Positions 47,850-58,349 of a DNA stretch of 64,000 nt are shown in pieces (positions within the stretch are counted from its first letter, which is position 1; each line of letters begins with the position of its first letter). Made by a program: the position numbers and the translations under genes. The notes under the pieces were generated by a model. The model saw only the letters and a program-made list of their open reading frames with translations. It searched no databases and was not told the origin of the DNA. The DNA lies in NCBI RefSeq assembly GCF_000003815.2, contig NC_049997.1, forward strand, positions 13,587,567 through 13,651,566, written 5' to 3'. The stretch comes from Branchiostoma floridae. Taxonomy: Eukaryota; Chordata; Leptocardii; Amphioxiformes; Branchiostomatidae.

Positions 47850-48330
47850 AGAAAACACATATAGTGAGAGCTGCAGCTGTGATTCGAGTCCTTTCATTTT
47901 GTTCGTTCCTGATACTTAAGAGTCTCTTAAAGTTAAAGTAAGCCAGAATTGGGCCTGCCCATATGTCTGGTGGTAGGCTGTTCCAGATGTTGGGTCCATG
48001 GTAGGCGATGACTCTTCTTCAAAACTTTTTTTCAGCAAACTTGGAAGCATCCAGCGTATTCTAACGCTAATTGACTTTGCTGGAAGTTTTGAAGAAATCA
48101 TGCAAATGAGTAGCCTGGGTACCATCGACGGATAGTAGTTCACTCCGACGTTTATTATACACTATAAACAGTCGCTTGTAGCTCCGCCTTTTCTTATAAA
48201 CTATATACAGTCACTTCTCTGCTGTTCTAGCAGAAGCGAACATAGGAGCGCACTTCTACCCAGATGGTACCCAGGCAAGCAAATGAGGTAAATCAAAGCA
48301 AAATGGGGCAATACCATGAATGGTTTGAAA
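47850..48330 (-). pseudogene. Dead LINE reverse-transcriptase C-terminus
   Basis: On the minus strand the reading YHGPNIWNSLPPDIWAG, continuing to FKRLL, is the typical C-terminal motif of non-LTR retrotransposon ORF2. Further upstream, FQTIHGIAPFCFDLPHLHDF fits the preceding motif. Stops interrupt it, and a MITE (48111-48278) splits it. Confidence 0.65.
48111..48278. mobile_element. 168-bp MITE with 9-bp target duplication
   Basis: The ends are TAGCCTGGGTACCATC and the inverse GATGGTACCCAGGCAA; GCAAATGAG occurs immediately outside both (48102-48110, 48279-48287). The end TAGCCTGG and the 9-bp duplication match the larger MITE at 9960-10395, so both probably use one Mutator-like transposase. 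It interrupts the LINE remnant. Confidence 0.8.
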
Positions 48331-48504
48331 CTGAGTGAGTGAGTGAGTGAGTGAGTGAGTGAGTGAGTGAGTGAGTGAGTGAGTGAGTGAGTGAGTGAGT
48401 GAGTGAGTGAGTGAGTGAGTGAGTGAGTGAGTGAGTGAGTGAGTGAGTGAGTGTGAGTGAGTGAGTGAGTGAGTGAGTGAGTGAGTGTGAGTGAGTGAGT
48501 GAGT
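48331..48504. repeat. (GAGT)n microsatellite
   Basis: About 170 bp of GAGT units with two GTGAGT irregularities. The minus-strand ORF of THSL repeats is an artefact of this run. Confidence 0.97.
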
Positions 48505-49232
48505 ACTGGATAAGAACAGTGCCTGTTTTGATAAATGATTTCTGGCATTAAGGCAAACAATCGAGAATTTGATGGTGTTGAATCAAATCTCTGTTACTAA
48601 ATCCATTTTGCGAAGTTTATCCTTTACTGTACTGAAGCGACCCTGTGTGGTTGTAATGATCATTGCAGCACCTCTTTTGCGTCAGTGACCGTGAAAACGT
48701 CTATTTATTCTGGTTTAAGAAAAGCCGAAACACAAATACAAGTATCAGCACGTCATAGGCACCGCTCCTTTTCAAATTTGTAAATAAAATGGAAAATAGC
48801 ACACAAACCCATTGTTGCCGTGCACTATAAGTCTGTGACACGCATCATGGTGACTATCATACTTCGCGCACGTGATTTTGATACAGTTGCGTTAGCTTCT
48901 CACTGACGTATACTATACCTGTACCTTAGTATGTGTTATAAATAGAGACCATAGAACGGTGAAACCCAAGCGGAGCAACTCAACACTAGAAACAGTAGCC
49001 ATGTGACGTCAGGTGTATTTTGGCGCGGAGTGGTTCAAGTAAACAAAGGGAGGGGTGGTAAGGGTGGGTGGATACCAAATCTCCCAAGAAAGATAATTGA
49101 GAGGGAAGGTCGCACAATGTATATCGCGTAAGTTTTCCATCTGTCCCGTGCAAAGCAGTAACGCTAAGTATCCTATGGTGTTGCGAAAGATTAAGACAAT
49201 GCTAGGCTCTGCCTATAGCCCCTTGTCATCGT
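48505..49232. other. Intergenic stretch
   Basis: No gene, RNA or clear transposon boundary is seen. Confidence 0.5.
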
Positions 49233-50662
49233 ATCCTATTTGATTTACGAGGCCCCTCAAAAATATTTGAGGGTCTGCATGGGGGGGTCTTGGTAACGCT
49301 TAACGGTGAATTCAGGAGGTCCGGTAACGCTTAACGATAAATTCAGGAGGCCCGGTAACGCTTAACGGTAAATTCAGAATGAGTTACAAAGCATAACATT
49401 AACATTGACGTGCATTCCTATTCATACAACGCTAGAGTAGTTATATCAATGGGTGAAAATATCCGACTAATGACATTGTGAGAAGCAAAAGGTGCCCAGA
49501 ACCCGGAGGAATGGGGATGATTGAACCCTGGGCTATGCGTCGTAGTATTGGGGNNNNNNNNNNNNNNNNNNNNNNNNNNNNNNNNNNNNNNNNNNNNNNN
49601 NNNNNNNNNNNNNNNNNNNNNNNNNNNNNNNNNNNNNNNNNNNNNNNNNNNNNCCGCCACAGAGACGGCAGCAGCAAAGTTCTTATGGCGGGAGGTGGAT
49701 TGAACTATTGTTTCAGCACATGGAGCGCCGGAGGCGCGACGCATTCCAGGGGGGTCCGGGGGGATTTTCCCCCGGAAAAAAATTAAAATCAAGACCCTCT
49801 TAAATGCTATTTCCTGCATTTTCGGCACATTTTGCCGACCGACTAAGCTAGGTTGATTTTGACATTTTCATCAAATTACACATGATTATACTCGTAGCTT
49901 TGGCCTCCACCCCCAGAGCCCCGACATATTTTTACCAATTCGAGCTCGGAAGGCACGAGGCGTTGCAATATAGTTCCGGGAAAATTCTAAAATCTGGACC
50001 GTCTGAAACGCCATTTACTGCATTTTGAAGGACAGATTTTGCCGTAAGACGAAGCTAAATTAAATGACATTTTATTAGAGAGAAAGGTTGATTTTGTGCG
50101 AAAACCCACGCCCCTAACATATTTTCGCCATGTCGTCATGAGCGCCAAAGGCGCAAGCCGTTTCAATGGAGGTCCGGAGAAACCTTATTTTCTGCATTCT
50201 AGGAGAACTTTTTGCCCGAAACGTAGCTATGTTTGACACTGAAATCTGTATGACTTTTTATTGAGTGATAAAGTTTTGAGGGCGAAGCTTCCGCAACATA
50301 TTTTACCATGTTTAGTGCCGAAGGCCGGGATGCTTGGAGAAATTTTGAAATCTGGTCCCTTTGAAACGCCATTTCCTGCATTTTCAGGGGTTCTATCTGG
50401 CATTTGACTTCCTTTGTATAGTATAACGGGTTACGAAGAATTTCTTGGTAACGGTTAACGGTGAATTCGGGATGACAAATAACGATTAACGTTGAATTAA
50501 AACGACCAATAACGCTTCACGAAGAATATACCGATAACGATTAACGTTGAATTAGAGTGGGTCGGTAACGATTAACGGTGAATTAAAATGGCTCGTAACG
50601 CTTAACGGAAAAAGGCATGCAGACCCTCATATTTTGAAGGGGGTTCCAGAGCTAAATAGGAT
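49233..50662. mobile_element. Inverted-repeat element with iterated subterminal motifs
   Basis: The left end (ATCCTATTT ... TATTTGAGGGTCTGCATG) and the complement of the right end (ATCCTATTT ... ATATGAGGGTCTGCATG) are imperfect TIRs. Inside each end, GGTAACGCTTAACGGTGAAT-like units recur about every 32 bp: about three on the left (49292-49380) and six on the right (50440-50610). An N run (49554-49653) lies inside. No transposase ORF is seen. A candidate GTCAT duplication is weak. Confidence 0.6.
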
Positions 50663-51354
50663 GGCAGTCATGGCACCTAGGCTACTCTGTCCGTGAACTG
50701 CGTTTGGAGTGAATCTAATGGTGAATTGATTCAAACATGACAACCCCAGCCATAGATGTGCACAGATGGGTTCGTTGAGTGAGCAAAAATAGAACAGTCG
50801 GAAGCAGTTGCGATTTTCTCCAAATATCTGCTTAGAGGGGGGTACAGGAGGGTAAATGTTATATGTAGGACTGCTTTATAAGAAACGAATCCAAAGTTTG
50901 CAGGGAGTAATTTTGAAGCGCTTTGACGGATAAACCTTCATGAATTCTTAACGCTAATGAAACTAAAACTACGAGAAAGCTTTTATGGGTGTTTCCAATT
51001 TTCGGTCTATAAATTGTAGTGCCTCACCATACACGCACGCCTTAACATATCTATCGGCCTAGGCAACATCCATCCAAACGTGGAATTTAGGCCGTATGGC
51101 TTTGTAATAACATTGCCGGGGCTGTCTAGCCTGGTATCCATAATGTCTTTCTTGCTCTAGTTCGCTCCTCTGGTCGACTTTTCTGAAGAATTTGAAATAC
51201 AAGCAAAACAACTGGTCTTGTTTTTGATATTACCATACATGAATGTCTGTTTTTACTTTAATCTCAAAAGTCTAAATCGTAACAAACTATGGGAACAAAC
51301 ATGAAGTTAGATGACCAACCAGAATGGTTGAAACAACGTTACGCTAGGGGCTTA
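50663..51354. other. Intergenic stretch
   Basis: No supported feature. Confidence 0.5.
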
Positions 51355-51735
51355 AATGTTCAATGTTCAATGTTTTATTTATTAAGGTTCTCGCGGGCAA
51401 ACACACATTTACCCGAATTTTGACCTTATTACACACAATAACAATAGCTGCATACAAACAACGACTTGTAGATTCCAGTTAACATGTGCATAACATACAT
51501 AATAGATTAAAATCAACGTACTGGAAAACGGTACCGAGTTAGAAGCAGTACAGATAATAGCTAACAACAAGTGTTGATGGCACTACTGTGTAACCTTCTT
51601 GTTGTATAGACGGATGGCGCTATGGAGGAAGGACTTGCTGAGTCTCTTAGTACGGGCTTTTGGTAAACCGATTGTCCTAGAGTTTCTAAGTGTGAGTTCC
51701 GTGGCCCCTGTTCTTGTGGGTGAAACCATGTCATG
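51355..51735 (-). pseudogene. 3' end of a LINE (ORF2 C-terminus and 3' tail)
   Basis: The minus-strand frame ends ARTKRLSKSFLHSAIRLYNK then KVTQ and TAG, preceded by TGATELTLRNSRTIGLP, a classic non-LTR reverse-transcriptase C-terminus. A 3' UTR of about 200 bp follows, ending in short ATTGAACA repeats (51355-51385), as in CR1/L2-like elements. It is 5'-truncated, as usual for LINE insertions. Confidence 0.75.
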
Positions 51736-52429
51736 ACCAATCAGCACATGTTACATATCTTCACTGATACCAACACGGACATGTTAGGTACACAGGGGTT
51801 TCAAAAGTTATCCCTGCCAAATGTAGATGGCTTATCACAAACAAAACGGTTTTCTGGTGTTGTGTCGTGCTCCCATGGCAATCCTTTGTGAAAAAGTCGT
51901 TTTGATTTCGTTTGATTTCGTTTTGAATTAATTAGGTAGTTTCCATACCATACGTATTTTTTTTACAAAGGATAAGAAAAAAAGTCACTGATTCAAAAGT
52001 TTTATCACAGACTTCTTCAACAAGTTGTCAAGATACGTACATTTAAACACATCTAAACGTATCTTAAACTTCTATTCACTACTGCTTATACAGCTGCAGT
52101 ATGCTAGATAGTAAATGCGGAACACACTTTTCTAATATTAGCTAAAGACGCATTCCCTACTGTAACAGTCCAAAATGCAACTGTATTTTTTAATGCGTAT
52201 ACTTTTCTGTTTTGGCCAGACATAAAAAGCACACATTGATCTCATTGTGGAAGACTTTTGTAGGATACCAGAAAATGTCATTTCTTGACGTACCTAATCT
52301 CTTTGCTGTTACAAAGCATATCCTATTATCGGAGCAGTAAAATTTACATGGGATTTACAGTAATGCTACAAATGCACCAAACACCCCTATTATGAAAAGT
52401 GAACTAGTCCGTAAACATTCCGCCAATCA

Positions 52430-52663
52430 GCGAGCCGCGTTTCACAAAAGGAGCCAGGTGCGCAGAAGACCTGCGCAGACGGCGGTTTCCCGATGGCGAC
52501 CCAAATCGGAGAAGTCTTAGCACAAACCACAACTTTTAGCAGCTCTCCTTCAAGAAACATGCCCAGAAACGACGATCTGACACACCTCAGCGAGTTATGA
52601 GTTTTCTAGAAGACTTGGGACGGACGCTGGTAGCCGGAATCCGACTGTAACACGACTTAGAAG
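52430..52663 (+). promoter_or_regulatory. Candidate promoter and first noncoding exon
   Basis: Two TGCGCAGA motifs (NRF1-like) near 52459-52480 and CCGATGGCGACC at 52491-52502 (YY1-like, also an ATG) lie in a GC-rich block. A 35-codon ORF (52493-52600, MATQIGEVLAQTTTF onward) ends in TGA before a strong donor, TTAGAAG|GTGGGTGA (GT at 52664). This fits a 5' noncoding exon, with a short upstream ORF, of a rightward gene whose body lies further right. Confidence 0.4.
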
Positions 52664-55600
52664 GTGGGTGACGCCATACGGTTGCTCCTAGAAACGTGCA
52701 GATCGTCTTGCACTATCCCAGTTTGACAGTCTTGTAGCAAGACTCCTTGCCCTCGCGATCTTGAGAAATACCAGCCACTTAGGAGACTCTCCTTTAGTCT
52801 AACGCTTCGAGAACCCTCCTCACACGTGTAGGGGGTGTTTGGGAAACCTATGGCTTCCCCGAACGCTTGTTAGTTGCCATGGCGACTGGTTGTTGGTGAA
52901 ATTTACATGATTCTTTGCTACAGGTGGTCCGGTAAGGTTTGTATTCTACCTTTAGTCTTTCGGCAGGTGTTTCAGATGCAACGTACAGTTTCACGGCTTT
53001 TGATTTATCATTCTTCACTCCTGAAGAGATATTTGTGGATTTGGACGTGTTTTGGTTCAAATGTGAGGTTCTAGAATGTGGTTGACCAAGCTCCTTGGGT
53101 TGACAAATTGTTGACACATTGTAACAGTTGCAAATGTGTCAATTCAGAGGAACTAGGCTGTGAAGATTAGGAAAACATTGCAGGGTCGTGATAAATAGCA
53201 TAGTCTACAGTAGGACAATCAGGGGAGATTTTATCATTATAATTAGTAGGTTTGGATAACGTAAATGAGTTGCCAGTGCCTTTCTAGAAATTCTAGTTGT
53301 ATTACACAAGAATGTAGTTTTACAACTGGATAGAATAACACTAGGTATTTGATATGACTTTTCTGAACTTCATTTTGGTAAGTGTCACATACTGTACATG
53401 TTGCAATATGCTAGGCAGTGAAGAGTTATTGAAAAAAAAAGAAGAATCTACTCTATTCTACTCTTTTCCTTTCTTTTTTCGTATGCAATTGTAATGTTTA
53501 TGGTTGATCTCAAATTTAGAATTACGTTGTATGTAATATAGGACAGCAAGGCACACGTAGAATGTTACATTTCACTTTTTTCATCTTAGCTTTTTTAACG
53601 TTTTTTAATGTCACAGATCTATCATTCGTAACAGTGTTTTCATAGTTGTCACACCCTACCAAATCACAATATTGATTATAGAATGCTTTTTTTCAATCAC
53701 ACTTGTATATCCAATATTGCAGTTTGTATTTTATAAAGATATGCATACTTGAAGTTTTTCTTCCCTCCCCACATAATGTAGAACACCGCAAAATTAGAAT
53801 GCTGCGAACTTACCAAATTTAGAGCACCCCAAAACCCCCTTAAAACCTCTGCAAAAAAAATACAGTTTACAGTACATTGATGCAGGTGACAGGTGTATTG
53901 TGTAAGAGTGTTTGAATTTGTGGGGAGGGGGGCAACAGGCTCTGTTGCGTGCATTTTTATTTTAAAAGTATTATTAATTGTATCCTTTGTTTCTCCTCAG
54001 ACCACCACTCGAGAGAAACCTTTTCTCTCTAAGCACAAAACAATTCACATTATATTGCCGAGAAAGTGCAAAGACACCTGTTCAAACTGTTCTTTTTTCC
54101 GTTGTTACAGTAACGGGTCTGTTTTCAATAACTCTCTCTCTTGCGGTACATAGATGAAGAATTGCATGCCCTTTTCCATGAGGTGTAGCAAGCTCACCAT
54201 TGACCATATAGCCAGTCCATTTTAATTCAACGTCAAATGTTGATGGTAAATTTGTTGTATAATATGCCACTTTAATACTATGTAGCAGAATTCAGTGTTA
54301 CGCATAATTGACAGATTTTTTTCATATCACGGTAGTGGAACGTCAGCTAGTTTTCTACAAAACAAGCCTTCAGGATAACTACTGTTAATTTTAAAATGTT
54401 TGTGGTGGTTTTATTGTTGTAATGACCTTCACATCATCAATTCATGACATTGTAAATCTGCTTTTTTCTGGCACTGCTACTATAAGTTACAGAATTGTTT
54501 CAATCGCATTTAAGAACACTGCAAAATCTAATTTTTCCTCCTACCGCAAAATATAACCACTGCAAAAGTGAACAGATTTATAGTATATGATGAAAATATG
54601 TGGTTGTCTACATACCAAACCTTCAGGATTGACTATTATGAATCAGTCTCTAGAGGAGTAAAACATTATAGGTCTTCAGTCACCTATAGATAATATAATC
54701 TGGCTCTATTGTGTGTAGTGAGCATGATGTATTCTCGTGTTCTGGTCCCTTATTAAAGTTTTATTGCGTTCGTGGGATGGATGAATGGAGACGGATGCAG
54801 TGCACGTGGTTAAGTCATTCCTTATGAGAGGCCAGAGCTCCAAATGTACCCACAGTTTCAAGCAGTTAGGATTTTATTATAGGGTCACCAAATTTCTTGG
54901 TGAGTCGCGGTAACGCCAGTAAGTGATATTGTAGGGGGGTCTGGGGCATCTACCTTCCATAGTGCAGAGTTTTCCGTAATTCTAAGTTGAAATGGTGCAT
55001 TCTTGGGTATCCTGAGGGGCAAAATTACTGTCAGAGAGGTCCCAGTACAAGACTGTGACCACAAATGACCTAGTGGCATCCCTGGACAATCAGAATTTCA
55101 TGCTTGTCAGAGGGTCTGCTCCTCAGTTTAAGGGTGTCTAGCGTGTCCAAATGACTCAAGCATATCTTTCTTTCTTTCGTATTCCCAGTAAAATGCACAC
55201 ACAGGTAAAATGCACACACACCGGACTGTAAGGCTAGGTCCACTCACGCCTTGATAGACCTCCTCCCTTTTTGATAAGTATGTTGGTTTCTGTAATGTGG
55301 TATGGGTCTCTGTAAGCACAAACACGGGACCTCCAGCATTGCCTCACTTTCAAGAGGATGTCCCAAACTGAATCTAGGTGCTCCTTTTCACTGAATATAG
55401 AATTTTTTTAGTCGCAAATTCAAAGCACTGCAGAAAGCTCCTTTTCCCCTCCCCCGCAAACTAAAACCAATGCAAAAGTAAGTGAATTTTACAATCATGT
55501 GACAATGATAACCTCCAGTTTTGTCTCTGACCACCCATGTGATGATAGCTCTTTTGCAAAGTGATTTTTCCATTACTTGAAATCCTACGGGAGTCATTCC

Positions 55601-57540
55601 CATTATTTAGTGTGTGGAAAACTCAATCAGTGCTCCTCTGTCAAGCTGTCTCACATAACCGGAGAGGCTACACCCAACCTTTTGTGCTGGAAAATTAAGT
55701 TGTTCACACAAATATGGGAAGGTGATTTTTTGAATGATTACATTTTGCAAGGTCACTCCAGATTGCATATTATGATTACAGCACATTGTACAGACAACAC
55801 TTAGGGTTATACCACTCACAACTTTGCAAAGGGGGTGTACATATTTTGACTATAATTTGACTCCCTCTTCTGTTTCCTATCAATAGTACATCTTTAAGTT
55901 TAGTATCAAAGTACAAAGCCATTTTTTCAAAATTCTTCATATTATGGTGATTATTAATGATTTAATATAATTAAATTTTGGTGCCCCCCCCTCAAATGGA
56001 CGAATGATATCACTCAGATACGTTTGTTCATTGTTGTAATTGAATTGTGAAGCACTTGAACAGTAATCCAAAATTAGACCCCCACCTGTGTATTATAACT
56101 GGATGAAAGGCTCGTGTTACATTCAAACTTCATAACACTCGCCAAACTGTTGGAATTACCAAATATCATATTGACAAGGTGAAAACATAGATTCAAGCAA
56201 TTATGTACAGTTATGATATTAGACAATCTATAGTTCGTTCATGTACATATCTTTTTTCCTTTTTCATGAGAGGTGAGGTGAGGTGAGTGATTCCATAGTT
56301 ACCTGTCCAAATATGATTTGTATGTTAGGGTGGGTAGGCACTGCAATATGGCAAAATCACCAATAACAGAGACTCTGATCGGAATCTGCAATATTATGTG
56401 CACTTCTAAACAAACACAGAACAAAAACAAAATAGCAATAAAAAAGAATTCCACAAAAGCGTGCCTTCAAGTTAGTGTTTGTGTTGTTTATCGGAAAATG
56501 TCACTTCTATTTAGGGAATGTCAGGCACGTTTGACCGTTGTTTACAAAACAGAAGCCTTTGCAGTTTGCATATACAATAAACAACTTTAGTCAACCTTGT
56601 CCTTGAACATTAAAGTTATTGACAGTTTTCCCATAATCCCCTCTGCTGTCAACATGACTGCGACCTTGACACTTATTTTATAACTTCAAATTCTTAATAT
56701 AATAGACTCAATAAATTCATCCCAATAGCACTTAAAGTTATACCATACCATTTCTATCAAGCTTTTGATGTAGACTCGTCACAACTTTAGACACAAATTA
56801 TTTTCAGACTCAGAGGATAGACAATTGTAAGCAGTGAAAGCACATAACATTCCGGAACATGAAAATTGGATATTATTTATAACATGTCAACCATTTGTTG
56901 CATAATGTTACAGATAACGTTTTTCTGTAGAATTTTAGAATGAATTTTAGTCTAGAAACTCACAAACTTAATTTATGGTTTTCGTTTGCGAATGGACAAG
57001 ACTGACTTGCTAGAACTTCTTCTGTGGTATATGTGATTTTTGATGGTAGTACACTTATTGTGATAAGTTATTGCAATATGGTCCATTCTTGGTGTTTTAT
57101 TGTGATCTGATTATATCAGGGGTTCTGATTCAAAATTATGAATTTCAGTGTGTGTATGAGTTTTCCAAATAAACTTTGTTGTAACAAGTATGGATTTAGA
57201 AGATTTGCATTGATAATGAAATCAATTAACTGTCCCACCTAAAGCCATTTACATAAACCTGTTGTACCAACACACGTTAATCCATTGTCGCTTAAAGAAA
57301 AACTTTCCAACTGTATTTTTCTTAACATATTCCTTCACAAAACCTAGCCTACTTCTGTTACAGACATTCCATAAACAATTTCGGTCGGATGGATTATGAA
57401 ATGGAATTTGACCGGTCAGGAGTTGGGATTTATTTGACTAAGGTTTATGGCTTGAGGTTTGTGAATAAGTGGCTGTAGTCTTAGTTTCCAGAAGTAAAAA
57501 GAAAGGGTGGACTCAGTCAATTGAATTCAATACTAAGGTT
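52664..57540. other. Long noncoding stretch
   Basis: AT-rich. Diverged CTGTAAATGCA-family MITE remnants (ACCGCAAA and TGCAAAAGT blocks) occur at about 53780-53880, 54390-54590 and 55400-55495. A minus-strand ORF at 52848-53117 has no ATG in frame and no known domain. I see no supported exon. Confidence 0.45.
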
Positions 57541-58029
57541 ACAGTATCGTATGTCGGACGGTTTACAGATGTGATGTAGGTACGCGTTTTAGTCGTTATC
57601 AGCGTGTTAGCCAACGCAACGTTTGTACACATTTTAGATAACAGGGCTTAGCGTACGCAGTTTTAGCAATGTTTGAGGTTTTGACAGAGCGGAAAATTTG
57701 TGGGCATTACGCACGCTTGGTAAAGAGGCGGCCGTGAGGGTCGTGAATGCATCGCGTGTACCTTGGCACGGGAATAGAGCTCGGTAAACGATCCTGTGTA
57801 CGCTTTGTTTAATGGAAACATGGATACGCTGGTATCTGCCCCCCTCAAGCGGCGGTCGATCACACCACCGCCTATTGTCCGCTCCTTGGTTGGAAAGAGC
57901 TTTTCTGTCAATTTCAGCCCGTGCTCAGCGATCTTTGCTCCCCGTTTTTAAAAAAGCACGCACTTAAGGAGTCAAACAAAGCAATCAGAGGCCTGTTAAC
58001 TACCGTGCATTTCCAAATTGAAGTGAAGA

Positions 58030-58277
58030 TGAAAATAAACAGCTATATCTTCTTGTCGGTGGTGGGATATTTGTTGGTAGCGCTGCGTGTGTGTTCGTGT
58101 ACTCGAGCAGAACAGGATAAACATTGTCGCTTATCGGACCTCTTCACGGACCAGATATTAGTTTCTCTCTCGCACATAAACGTAACCAAGCAACTAGACT
58201 CCTCGTCAACAACTTCTGCAGTAAACAACCCCCTTCCCCCATCTCTCCAAATATTGTTACAGTTACAATACACACAG
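58030..58277 (+). CDS. Candidate first coding exon with signal peptide
   Basis: ATG at 58030 (A at -3) opens MKINSYIFLSVVGYLLVALR, then VCSCTRAEQDKHC: a short basic start, a hydrophobic core and a Cys/Ser/Ala cleavage zone, as in secreted or membrane proteins. An N-V-T glycosylation site follows. The frame stays open past a good donor CACACAG|GTGTGT (GT at 58278); another donor, GTGAG|GTAACC, lies at about 58346. The upstream 57540-58030 is CpG-richer than its surroundings. No second exon was identified, so the product is unknown. Confidence 0.35.
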
Positions 58278-58349
58278 GTGTGTGGTTTCCCATGGTTTGG
58301 ACATAATTCAATCAATTTTGCATGCAGGTGTCTGTTCCTAGTGAGGTAA

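Noticed and set aside
48201-48560. ORF of THSLTHSL repeats
   Set aside because: It is translation of the (GAGT)n microsatellite.
52848-53117. 89-codon minus-strand ORF
   Set aside because: No in-frame ATG at its start and no recognisable domain; splice partners were not found.
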